Source: Lepraria neglecta
Lineage: Eukaryota > Ascomycota > Lecanoromycetes > Lecanorales > Stereocaulaceae
Direction of reading: 5' to 3'
NCBI GenBank assembly: GCA_033220425.1
Contig: CM065646.1
Coordinates: 255,501 to 319,500 of the forward strand
DNA: 64,000 bases
The notes under the pieces were generated by a model, which was not told the DNA's origin, did not search any database, and saw nothing but the letters and a program-made list of their open reading frames with translations. Below are positions 22,065 through 33,173 of this stretch, one piece after another (position 1 is the first letter of the stretch; every line of letters starts with the position of its first letter). A program made the translations under genes and the position numbers.

Positions 22065-23601
22065 GGTGTTGTAATGTAGTAAGGGATTGGGGTTCAAGGG
22101 ACAAAAGCAAAGGACAAGAGGCTTTTCTTTGCTGACATCTAGATCCTTGATTTTATTTTGACATAAGAAATGACTGTGCCCGACGTTGAATAGCACACTG
22201 TCTGTATTTTCCACACACAAAAGCTCCTCATATATTTAGACACCACCTTGCCAGCTTAGAGTGTATACCCGGCGGCTTGCAAAGACCATGACTTTCAAGC
22301 ACGGCTCGGACTGCTACCACCATGTTGTTGCGTATTTGAAACATTTTCGTGGCTTAGGAGCAGCGATATAATAGAAACAGCCTGTTCCTTGAGTAGAGAC
22401 GGCCCTTCCGTTCCGTGTGGGGGCAGAAAAAGTGCTTTGGAAGCAGGTCGCAAATAGGAGAAAGCTGTGCAGCCTCTTGTTCCCTAGGTTCTAGGCACGA
22501 TTTATTCTCTAAGAATAGGAAAAGCATTGAGAAGGTATAAAATTCGCTGTATAAATCGGGTAACGGCTCAAGCGGCAACAAGAGATAACAAGCAAGGCAT
22601 TGAAGTCTGCTGCGTCTCAAGAGCTTGTCGTACGAAACTTACTATTTACCGCTTCTCTACCTACATAAGAAGATTGAACGGATGTAGCATCATACGAATC
22701 TTGAGCCTCGAGATCCAGCAAACCCTTCGACAGTCCTGGAACGGAACCATAGTCCAGGATCGATCGAATGTGGCTGACGTCCGGCCTTGTAAATGTCCGC
22801 GAAAGTAAATGAAATAAAATCGTTTCATTGGGACGAGGACTAGAATGGTGCGAATGCACCACTTGTGTGACTAGCGCCAAGGAGAAACGATTGACGTTAA
22901 TCATCAGTTAGTTTCGATTCCATGCATGAATGAAAATCCTCTATAGATCAAGACGATTTTATGATGTGGACGGGACGGAATATATCCACGTTTTACCAAA
23001 CGCACACAGCCACACCAGAGGGGACGGCGATTCTATTGCTTCCAGTCAAAGATTTAATTTGGGCTTGTCGAGGTACTTATCGTGTAAAATAGTATCGTAG
23101 CTACCATTGACATGGGGCTCGAGAAGCTGGAGTTCGAGGTTATGCTGTATCGGCTATCGTACCAACCATGAGGTATTATTGTTAAGCGGTCTTTGTGATC
23201 TAGAGATAATGATAGCTTGTGTGTCATCTGACGTCTTCGTGCTTGCAAGAGTTGATTCGTTCACTAGTCGAGTATGAGGCAGAGATTGGCCTACGGCTGC
23301 GAGACGTGGTACTATGGGCGAGGCAGCAGGGACACCGGTCTCAGTCGGTAGTGCTGTAGTCTGGACAGGCGCCATCCAAATCTGCCGGTTTCATCCATCT
23401 TGAGTAATGACATCTGGCTGACACAGAGAGCGAGTTAATGCAGAACTACCTGTCGCATAGAGTCAGCATCCGCAAATGATTGTCACTAGATCTTTGTCTG
23501 TTGATGGGAATGGAAAGCAGAACATGATATATAGCAGACATAGAATAGAATACGCGAAGACTTTAGAGATCATATATGTCCACAAGATATAAGTATACAT
23601 G
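22065..23601. other. 1.5-kb stretch with no recognised gene
   Basis: Short frames only (22354-22620, 22527-22808, 23154-23375). None has domain motifs or a convincing leader. Confidence 0.4.
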
Positions 23602-26117
23602 TCACTCTACCTCATCCTCATCATCCTCAGCATAGCTCATCTTCTTTGCCCTCGCACTCTGTCTCTTCGTAGCTGCCGTACCGTTTGCTATTCGCTTTTT
23701 GGGTATATCGGTTTCTTCTTCCTCTTCAAATTCAGACATAGGCTCATCAGCATCTTCAGATGTTGATGACGTCGGAACGTTCTTCGCGCTTTTCTTAGGT
23801 CCATTGACAGCCTTCTTCGTTGCTGCCTTTGGCGTAGGCTTCGTTGGAGCCTTAGCCTTCTTGCTTGCTGGTGTAGGTGTAGCAGCCACACTAGCTTCCT
23901 CCTTTATGCCGTTGGTTTGCACCTCCTCTTCAACCTTGACGCCTTCCTTTGCTGCCTCGGCAACGGCCTTCTTTTTCTGGGCCGGAGTCATCTTTGTCTC
24001 GTCTTTCGCTGCTTTGGGTTTGATGACCTTCTTCATAGGACGAAGCCAGTGTTCCATGCCAGGCGGCCAGTATACACGCCCTTCAGGTCCACCCATGCCA
24101 ACTTCCTCATCTGTAATGGTCTCCTGAATGGAGCCTTCCTCACCCTCGATCGCCTCTTCAGCTGCTTGGAGATCCTCATCTTCATTTTTGACAGCCTTTT
24201 TCTTCCTGAGTGTCTTCTTCTTAGGCATTTTGATAGGCTTGTTGTCGTCTTTGCGAACATGAGGGATGATGTCGTTGAAAGTGTCGTAGCTTGGTAGTTT
24301 GAATATCCGCATGAGCTCAAACACAGCCTGTTCCTTGTCCTTTGCTTCGATCATGAGATCCATGTCTGGCGGACACGGTGGTAGAGTAGCCACCCGAGGA
24401 TTGTGTTTCCTGCGCTGGCGTCCCGTAATGGCGGATGGTGTAGGCTCGGAGTAGTGCATCTTCGGCGTGATGTTCTTTCGTTTCCATGTGGCGAGAATTC
24501 GCGGATAAAGGTCCATTATATCTTTGGTGCCTTCACGAATTTTATCAGAATCGAAGATGATGTTGTTGTGGTGGAAGTCCAGGACCATTGGGATATTAAG
24601 CGCTTCGCAGAGAGGGAGAAGGTCGTGTACAGACCAGCTGACGTCGTCATTCTCGAGCACCAGCCGGTCTTTGACGCCTTGGGGTAGCTTTACGTAATTT
24701 TCGCGGAAGCGGTCGAGTGTTGCTGCTTTATCGCCAAAGACACCGCCAAGGTGCAGAATCATGACTGCGTCTCTGTTTTGTTGTGGTGGTAGCTTGAGGA
24801 GGCTTAGGAGCTCAGCGTGGTAGTCTAGATCCCGAAGGGCACTGTCAATCACTTGTTTGCGGGGCGATCCCAGTTGGGTGTACTATAACGAACGTTAGAC
24901 TTGATTGAGTGATGTATCTGATGCAGGACTCACTTGGCCGGGATGAGTGGTCAGCCTGTGACCAAGCTCTGCTGCAACTCTGCCAGCCTCTGCCAACTCT
25001 TCTGAAACGAAGGGAGCCAGCTTGTAGCCATATTCTAGGTGGCTTGCAAAAGGGAACATCTCGCTGCTTAATCTCAAGAACTTGATGCCGTATCTGTCAT
25101 TCCACCTGAGCATCTTGACAATATCTTTGGCATTTGCTTTTCCAAGGCTCTCGACAAACGCTTGACCACGAGCGATATTAGCAGGTTGCTCTTTGTCTGG
25201 TCTGTTTTTCGTTGCGTGAGGTGGCTCATTTGGATCCCTCAATGGGTGACGGTTTTCTAGGATGGAGGCGATACGGCAGGTCCGTGAGCTGAAGACAGGG
25301 GGATTCGAAAAGCGGAGGTATGTGCATAGGCAAGCCTACATTAATCAGTCGAGTTACCATGACATGGAATGCTTATTCCTACATATCCCAACCTGCCTTT
25401 CCATGGCAAGGGAAGATAGTCGCTATGGACAGGAGGTGGCCGAGATAGAGCAGCCTGCATCTCCTCCTCGTCCGCCTCTTCATCGCCTTCTGCCTCTGGA
25501 TCTAAGAATTGTGGCTCTTTCATCGGCGCTTTTGTATCCTTCGCAGCAGCCGGGGTCTTGAGTTTCGGCTTGTCCTCGGTCCCCTTCCTCGAGGCAGCCA
25601 CTGGCTTGCCTTTAGACTTGCCCTTCTTCGTCTCGACTGGCGGCTCGATATCAGAGATCTCAGACAGGGGCGAGTCGTTCTCTTCCTCTTTCACCTGCTT
25701 CTCCACGTCCATGCCAGCCCCTTCTAGATCCATACGCTCATCTCGCTCGGTTGCGTCTGGAGAAGCGCGCAAGGCCTCTGGGCCGTCAAGGACGTTCGCG
25801 TTCTTGTCAGGATTGGTGGAACCAGTGTCAGGTTTTGGCTGCGACGCTCTTCGCCGGCTTGCTCTTCGCTTTGGGGCTGGCGCTGGGTCGTAGTCGAAGG
25901 TGGGCGGTGGAATAGGCATGGTAGTGGTGGCAGGACCTTGAGTCGCAGACGAAAGGCTTTTCCTCTTCGCCATAGCTAGAGCACTGTAATTGTAAGTCCA
26001 AGTGGGAATTGATCTCTGCTGGAGCGAACTGCGAGTTGATCGACGGATTAGAAGAGATGCGGTAGCATTGGGCGCAGGTAAACTCAAGGTGCACCTGCAG
26101 GCGCCATACCTCAACAT
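23602..26117 (-). CDS. uve1: UV-damage endonuclease Uve1/UVDE (Neurospora mus-18 family)
   Basis: UVDE nicks DNA 5' to cyclobutane dimers and 6-4 photoproducts and starts alternative excision repair. Three exons: 26117-25383, 25335-24934 and 24882-23602, with introns of 47 and 51 nt; the spliced product is 805 aa. The TIM-barrel domain begins at GRLGYACLCTYLR (about residue 240) and continues SSRTCRIASILENR, LRWNDRYGIKFLRLSSEMFPF, RLTTHPGQYTQLGSP, VMILHLGGVFGDK, LVLENDDVSWS, MVLDFHHNNI and KMHYSEPTP, which contain the metal-binding His/Glu/Asp residues. N-terminal 240 residues are low complexity. The first 48 residues, before an internal Met (MAKRKSL), look like a mitochondrial presequence (Arg, Ser, few acids). 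After the barrel comes an unusually long Lys/Glu-rich tail of about 250 residues ending in an acidic run. It appears intact. Confidence 0.93.
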
Positions 26118-27204
26118 GCAGATTGGTCAACGTACAAAATGTTCGTATCAGTAATTGTTGGCCATGAAGACGCGAGAAAAACGCGAAAGTCTTCTACGTC
26201 ATGCAAGGCCAAAAATAGGGGTCCCTAGACACCCCCTTAAAGCAACGGATTCGGGAAGTTCCGGGGGGTTGTTTCCTCGCCTGGGTGACCATCTCTGGGC
26301 ACTCTCATCTCTGGCCAACCCTTCTGCAAGTACCGCAAACCATGCAAAATCAATGAATCACAACTACTACGAGCTATGTTTCCGCGATGAGAACAAAATG
26401 CAGGACCCATTGGCAAAGCGTGAAAGTCGACGAGTGCCCAGTTCTATCGAATTTTGCCGCCACCAATCATTGAACTTTCTCAATGACATAGAACTACGTT
26501 GTCCTAAACAGTAATTCTATCTGAGCCTTACCGTCTAAAACTCGATGTGGTTTTCCTGCAGCGTTTTTTTTATTCAGATTCATCGAATCAATCAAGCTTC
26601 TGCCGTCCCCATTCGGAATTTTGCATGCATAATGAATGATGATGATTGATGATGATTGGTGGGCGGCTCCAGCCTCACCACGTTATTATCTAAGGTAGGT
26701 ATCCGATGTGTACTGCAGCTAAAAATGAAGTGGGGGCTGGCCCCAGCAATAGTTCTGTCCAATACTTTGCAGTGAGACAAGTCTCATTGCCAGGAGCTTT
26801 GTAGTACACTTCGTTGTTCTTAGATAGCTTGTGACTGAGACATTGTTTGATGGCAATCTGCGACGCGTCCATTGATGCGTCTTCTCCGCTCAGCCTTGCC
26901 GTTTTTCCATGATGATTCTTGTGCGACAATCAAGATGCTTCACGATCCCATGCAAAATATATCGACTGCATCAAAGTCGCCCCTCGTAATACCATGTCAT
27001 CAAACTATGGGCCCTAGCCATCAGGCTACTTCTCTCAGCCATACGATCGCCTTGGTCCCGACCTAGAGCCTGACGAACATGAGCTTCCAAACGTGATGCC
27101 GTAAGCGCCCAGAACACCTCGAATCATATTCTTACTGAGCAACTTGGTATAGTCTTAATAGTCCGCTAGCCACCGATACTAAAAGTATTCTGAGTACGAC
27201 ATAG
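26118..27204. other. intergenic with short GATGAT repeats; no gene recognised
   Basis: 5' flank of uve1 and degenerate sequence ahead of the DUF6536 pseudogene. A short GATGATT/GATGATG simple repeat lies at about 26636-26660. Frames at 26155-26514 and 26690-26929 lack support. Confidence 0.4.
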
Positions 27205-29084
27205 TTGCTCGAGTCATCCAAGCGTCGAACCAGCTACAAAGCTGATAATACCTACAGCCCACCTCGAGACGCACGCAAACGAAATTACCTCAAAATTCAA
27301 GGATGGCGTATGGGCGTCACAACTTGTGCTGTGGCTGCGGGAACCGTACTGCTCGTCAACATCGCATTGACTGCATGGGCAACCAAGATATACGGCTTGG
27401 AAGAGGGGTTTGGGACACTTCAACACGGAGACTGCAAGGAGACCACGTTTTTGACTGTATGGCTCCATCTAGTCATCAAAACTCTGAGCACACTACTGTT
27501 GTCCGCCAGCAACTATACCATGCAATGTATCTCGTCGCCTCCTTCAACTGGTCGGCGCCCATCCCCCACTCAAATAATCATACCGCAACGCAATACCTAC
27601 AAGACACCTCGATATGGAACTGTCTTTCGAATTACGAATGCGTCAACAATTATTCACAGGCTTTTGGGCCTCATGGAGATTTGCTGGTTGTTACTTCAGC
27701 CCAACTCCCCAACGGGGAGCCAGCTGAGATGCTTGATGGTAACTGTACTTCGCTGAATGGTTCGAACCAGTTGGATAACGCGTGTTTGGACCCCCAATGG
27801 ATCTGTCAGAGCCAATACTACACGTTTAATACTACCGTTGACCATTGGTACCACATCAATAACACGAATATTTCCAACTTCTGTTCTATTGACGCCATAC
27901 TGAACAACGCCACAAACCGGGTTCTCAATGACGGATCCATCCAGAGATACCCTATTCAGTGTTGTCTCAGCGAGCCCGCAGTTGATCGATGCCGTGTACA
28001 GTTCAGCTTCGCCATCATGCTGATCGTCATCTGCTGCAACTTTGCGAAGACTCTCTGCATGGTCCTGCTTCTGTAACCTCAAAAGTTGCGGCCCTTGGTA
28101 ACGTTAGGAAATGCTCTCGAGTCTTTCCTTCGCGATAAAGACTCCACAACGGAAGAGATGTGCTTGTCTGGGGTAACAAACTTCGTTAGTTACGGGTGGG
28201 ATCCTGGATCTCTAGCATTAGTCAGAAGCGATGGATGACTTGTAACGTTCTGTAAGCAAATGTTTTGTTCCGTCTGCTTGCTCTTTCCAGCAGAAATCTT
28301 GTCTAGCCTTTACATTGCAATGATACTACCTCAAATGGCATGCTGATCTTGCACCTAGTTTTCTCCTAGGTGTACTGGCTGCTGGCTTGTTGCTTATTCA
28401 CGGAATCGATTCCAGCGCACTCCTGAGCCAAAGCATGTCGCACGTCTGGCAACTAGGCTTCGTCAAAGTTACATCAGAATCAATTCTCGCCTGGAACTTC
28501 CCCGGAGCCCTAGGACTGCTATAGGCCATCATCATTGCCAATTCACCCCAATTGTTGCTTTCGTTCCTATTTCTTACTTACAACGGCTTATTCACTTGCA
28601 TGCTTCTTGCCCACGAGCGGAGCGACTATGCACATGAGCGCAAGCCTCTTCGATTCACTGATTCCTTATGGTCTCAGCGCTCCACCTACCGCTTGCAACT
28701 ACCCTATAGATATGGCATACCCATGCTGGTTTCTCAGGCACATTTCACTGGCTCGTCTCACAAAGCTTCTTCCTAGCCCGAGTGACGGCATTCCAAGCGA
28801 ACGGGAAAGAGGATACTGCAAACTCGATTTCCATCGTTGGGTACTCCTGCATAGCCCTCATCGTCATCATTCCGCTCGGCACCATCGCGGTGCTCATTGC
28901 AAATATGATAGGATTCAGAACCTATAGACCAGGCATATCGATGCTCGCCAGCTGCAGCGCCGCAATAAATGCGACCGGCCATCGACCGGACGACGATGTC
29001 GATGCGGCTACTAAGCCACTCTTGTGGGGGAGCGTAGCACAACCTGATGACGAATTCGATCCGGGCACGAAGGTAATAGACTAG
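27205..29084 (+). pseudogene. DUF6536-type multi-pass membrane protein, decayed and shortened
   Basis: The start shows GWRMGVTTCAVAAGTVLLVNIALT, a first membrane helix, then EEGFGTLQHGDC and the conserved HLVIKTLSTLLLSASNYTMQC block of the fungal DUF6536 family. The family's next block is missing, so an internal deletion is likely. Downstream come the extracellular Asn-rich, Cys-containing region (about 27540-27960), a membrane helix (FAIMLIVICCNFAKTL), the FLFLTYNGLFTCMLL and QRSTYRLQLPYRYGIPML blocks (28560-28730), and a final helix with GFRTYRPGISMLASCSAAI (28900-28970). These lie in different frames: at least four breaks plus the deletion. The family is common in filamentous fungi and of unknown function. 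Confidence 0.75.
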
Positions 29085-29402
29085 GGCGGGAGAAAACGCA
29101 GAGTGGGCTATTACTCTTTAACGAGCTTCGAGGTGGCGGATCCGATCGAGGGAATACTATATTCTGGTTTCGTGTTGAGCCCAAAAAGGTGGGCCCTTTT
29201 GTTGCTATCCCTTTCCTTGTAAGCGGTTGCAGCACTGTAGGTAGACAGTTGATCCGGCCGTCTTGGCATAAAACCTTAATTCAAAGCGGTTAGCCAGCGT
29301 TTAGTATAGAAATCGAAAGTAACCCTCGTATAATCAGTACTTATATATATACCCGATTTTGGTGTAAATCGAGGTACTATATATATATATATCGCTTTCG
29401 AA
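29085..29402. other. intergenic, AT-rich
   Basis: No gene. TATATATA-type simple sequence occurs at about 29341-29393, ahead of the BTB-like fragment. Confidence 0.5.
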
Positions 29403-30020
29403 TTGTCCGGAAGAAGCTGTTACAAACCGTCTGCGTACCGGTATCGTATATGGATTATTCTCAATGGGGATGGAGGTGGAACCATAGTTGACAAAATATA
29501 CGCGAAAACGCTTTTCGGGTCTAACCAGCAACTATTTTTTGACCTCCCAGAGGACGATGTAATCCCAGGCCTTAAGGAACCGGTCGCGAATTATCTCCCT
29601 CCGGCTACTGCTAGCGCTATCTACTACGTATACCAGAATACCCTAGAGCGTTCGCCTCTCAGGAAGCTGCTGACTGATATCTTCGCCTTCAACGTGAAGC
29701 CCGAAACATTGGACGAGGACATCCTGTCGTTCCCCGCTGAGTTTATAGCCGATATCCTCCTTATCAATATGAAACAACTACCTCTCAGACTTAAAAAGGA
29801 GGCGGCAGACTTTGATAATAACGCTGATAAGTATTACGTTCACGATTCGTCGAGTACACGTAATAATCGAAAACAAAGAACAGAAGCTGCCGATCCTGAG
29901 CCTGAGCTACCTACCGATGCTCCCGCTGTTAACGAGGATGATCCGTGGGGGGTTGGAGGGTCTGCCAAATCTTTAAGTAAAAAAGAGAAGAAGAAAGGAA
30001 AGCGTATAATCTGGGAATAG
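29403..30020 (+). CDS. BTB-family C-terminal part, probably truncated gene
   Basis: The 205-codon frame lacks a proper BTB fold at its start, but LFFDLPEDDVIPG corresponds to the end of the fungal BTB core (LPEDDP-like). The rest matches the usual C-terminal layout: AIYYVYQNTLERSPLRKLLTDIFAFNV, then PAEFIADILLINMKQLPLR, then an acidic linker and a Lys-rich tail (SKKEKKKGKRIIWE). The first 35 residues are unrelated-looking, so the copy has probably lost its N-terminal half. It could be a shortened expressed gene or a relic; the long open frame argues against strong decay. It is a different gene from the BTB protein at 12579. Confidence 0.5.
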   Translation: MSGRSCYKPSAYRYRIWIILNGDGGGTIVDKIYAKTLFGSNQQLFFDLPEDDVIPGLKEPVANYLPPATASAIYYVYQNTLERSPLRKLLTDIFAFNVKPETLDEDILSFPAEFIADILLINMKQLPLRLKKEAADFDNNADKYYVHDSSSTRNNRKQRTEAADPEPELPTDAPAVNEDDPWGVGGSAKSLSKKEKKKGKRIIWE

Positions 30021-30075
30021 AAGCAGTGTCATAAGTTTTGATTAGGAATAGTATCTATCCTGCTTTTGGAAACCG

Positions 30076-30099
30076 AAAAAATGCGCGCGCGCATTTTTT
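30076..30099. repeat. 24-bp perfect palindrome with alternating GC core
   Basis: Six A, then TGCGCGCGCGCA, then six T form a perfect inverted repeat with no spacer. It lies just after the BTB-like frame. It could act as an RNA 3'-end hairpin or as a Z-DNA/cruciform-prone site. Confidence 0.8.
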
Positions 30100-30103
30100 T
30101 ATC

Positions 30104-30113
30104 GTCACGTGAC
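30104..30113. promoter_or_regulatory. GTCACGTGAC palindrome (CACGTG E-box, Cbf1/CDEI-like)
   Basis: A 10-bp perfect palindrome containing CACGTG, the core bound by bHLH factors such as Cbf1 (RTCACRTG). It lies only 5 bases after the GC palindrome. Binding here is inferred from motif match alone. Confidence 0.45.
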
Positions 30114-30279
30114 CTTAGGCAGATTATGGGTTATATCCCCTCGAGCCATCTCTTAATCCCGTATACAGCGCAACGGAAACGTTATATCTACGAACTTTGT
30201 CATCGACGCCAGACTTTCATCTTGCAAACAGTAAATGATTCCTTCTGTCAGCGGATTACACCTCGAGCTAAGGGCAGGC

Positions 30280-32350
30280 CTATGCCCCATCGCGTTTTCT
30301 AGGATCTTCAAACGCGTATTTAACTAGTATTATATGCCCTTCTCTCTGTAGAGCAAGCTCTTTTGAACTCAACGCCGCTCCGCCTTCGACGATTCGGTCG
30401 TGACTACATGCCAATGAATTGATGTCAATACAATCAAAGCTTCCGTCATTATGAGCTGTCTGACCATCGCAAGCGAGCCACTTGACTTGAACCCAGCAGG
30501 CACGGTCGGTAGCAAAGGGATCGTAGGCAGTATCCACAGAATGAAAGTCCCACGATACGTGTATTCTCGCCGTATCTGTTTGCACGATTAGGGAATCGTG
30601 TCGGTTGGTAAGCTTGCAACACGTCGAGTCACCTCGAGAGAGGCGGCGGAAGATTGCAATTGGTCTTGACGGGGGCATATCTGCTTGCATCCCGTCAAGA
30701 CACTGCTGTGCGTCGGCCCTATCCCGCTCGGTAGACACTGTCAGGGTTGCAAGAGAGCCGGGCGAGGTGTTGGACGACGGCTCTGCGTGATCTCCAGATG
30801 AACCAGTGCAAGCGGGGTCCGTTGTCTCGTGAATAGATCCTTGATTGCAGGCTCTGGAGAGCGTCGAGTTTGATGACCACGGCTCCCGTAAAAGCAGAAC
30901 GCTCTCGTCTGGGTGCGGAAACGGACGTCGTCTGTGATTCAAGAGGTGGACAATCTTGGCTTCCAGGGCCGCATTGAATCTATCAATCACTGGCAGGAGA
31001 CGTCCGTTGGCAGAAGGATCGTTGATGGCCCGCTCCGGTAGGATCCACCGATCGTACAGTCTCCCGTGCGTCCGGGGGGTCTGAAACTCTCCATGGAGTC
31101 GGAGGAACAGATCGCACAGATAACAAGCGCTCTTGCTCGAACTGATGATCCGTGGACGACATATGTGCGGCTGTTGCTCATAGAACAACAATAGCTGGAT
31201 TTCGGCATGGATCTTCCAGGGCGTAGCGCAATTGGACATGCGTGATTGAAACTTCATTCGTGCCGCGGAGACAGATGCCGAGTCGTGAGTTTTGTGACCG
31301 TGCTGATGTGATGAGCGGGTAACCCTCTGAAGTGTTTGGTCGAACCCAGCCGAGTGACTTGCGATGAACGCCGTGTCCAAGGGAGGCTTCTCGATCGCTC
31401 GAACGGAAACGTGTCGGAAGAGTGTATATTTGGAGCTTCGGGCGGCATCGATGAGGTCGCAGGCGACATAATAATAGCGACCCAATTTGCTCATCGCTCG
31501 CGGGAGGTAAGTCTTGAGACTGGGTTCGATGACGGGTGACGTTTCGAGAACGGTCTGCAAACCGCGGACGTCGAATTCGTAGATTCGAATCAACACGTCG
31601 ATAAGCACATCGCGCGAGACACTGAGAGCACTATCGCTCCCTCGAGCGGCCTCGAAATCGGAGAACCTCTGGAACAGTTGCGTCGCGCTGGATCGAATGC
31701 TGGTGATACGGGCTCTCGTGGGTTCATCACGGCTATGGATGGACTCGTCGTAGACGGTTCTGCGCAGCGAGGGTAAGAGCCCAGGCTTTCCCGCCGTCTT
31801 GCGGGTTCTCGCAGCGTGACTGGACCTCAGGCGGGATAAGATCCGAGGTTCGTCCAGCATAACAATTTGACGGAAGATGTCTTGCCGGATGTCAAACCTG
31901 GACTTTGCTGACCGTTTGCGTCAGCCTAAAACCTTGTCCTTTTGAAGCAGGTCTGGCCTTACCCCTCAACGATGCCTGTTCCAGAGTCCGTGCGATGCCA
32001 TTGAAGCCTTGCGTGACATGCGAGAGGTCTCCAGTGTTCGACGCCAGACGGATGGTCATCCCGGTCTTGTCAAGGTCTTCTTCAATGCCAACAGCCATCA
32101 CCTCGAGTATGTTATCGGTCGAGGCTGAGAGGAACGCCACGCTATCCACAAGCTGCCTCTCTCGGACTAGGGGAAGCTGTCGCCCCTCGCCGTAGCCTCC
32201 GCGTATCTCGTTTTCTTTGGGCTGGTCTGGAGTCTCGCAGAGTGTCCACAACAGCGTGATGTTCTCGACCAAGCGCTTCTGGATTTTTTGACCGGAGGAC
32301 AGCTTTGCCATATCGTCGTATCTCACACAAGGTATCAAATCATCGCTCAT
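30280..32350 (-). CDS. OTT_1508-like deaminase-fold protein
   Basis: The product has the cytidine-deaminase-like OTT_1508 signature found widely in fungi: HAEIQLLLFYE (zinc His and catalytic Glu) at about residue 350, then SSSKSACYLCDLFLRLHG with the two zinc cysteines (CxxC) about 30 residues on, then PRTHGRLYDRW. Two exons, 32350-31963 and 31907-30280, flank a 55-nt intron (GTAAGG...GGTCAG) that keeps the frame, giving 671 aa. The N-terminal half is helical with LVENITLLWTL and SVAFLSASTDNILEVMAVGIEE, as usual in this family. The C-terminal 250 residues are low complexity followed by a beta-rich WVQVKW stretch. The substrate is unknown; members may act on nucleic acid or free bases. It appears intact. 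Confidence 0.85.
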
Positions 32351-33173
32351 CACCCGTGACGTTCCGGGGCGGGCTTGAACGGCCTTGATGAAATACGACT
32401 CTCATAGCGAACACGTTGCAGGGCAAAGGCCAATTTGTCGTCCACGATTGACAAGCTGACTGGAGTAGTTCATCACCTTTTCTAGTGCCAAGAAAGCCCC
32501 GCCTTACTCGAGCAACCACGGGGGCGGGGAGTTATAGGTGAACAGCGAGGGCTATGAATCGCAGGTGCAAGGATTCAAATAGGGAACGTGCACCAGCCTT
32601 GAGGAAGCTTTGCCTGAAGCAAGGCAGATAGATCTATTGGACGATCATCATGCATGATAATACCCCACCTCTCGCCATCCTCTGGTTGTTGACTCTGTCA
32701 AGGAGAGGTCTTATCCATCCGTTCCGATTCCTATCCGCTTCTTCGGTAAAGGCTTAATGCAGCAAAACTGCAGAACGGCCTAAAGGGGAGATCCTGCATG
32801 ACCTCGCATAAGCTCCGGCTCACGGAATCCTGCATCCGCCCTTATCCTTAATTTTAGATCATGAGACGAGAATTAACATGTCGTAGAATAATCCCGCGTT
32901 CGCGCACAGATCCTACCCATCCAGTTATTTTTAAGTGTTATAGATGAGGGAGCAGCGGTAGGTGGATTTTCAAGCGGCGGAGCTAGCACCGGGTATGGAT
33001 CAGAAAGTATAGAGGGAATAGGATGCAAATAGAACAAAGACAGGACTCTTGATTCCTGTAATTCATTATTTAATACATTCAAGATTAGGTATGGTATTAA
33101 AGAGCGAGGACCAATCAGAGACCCAATCAGAGAGCCGTTGTCTACTTATATAACTCCAAACGCATCCAATCAA
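32351..33173. other. intergenic, no gene recognised
   Basis: Promoter of the deaminase-like gene and 3' flank of the coiled-coil gene; no coding features on either strand. Confidence 0.45.
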
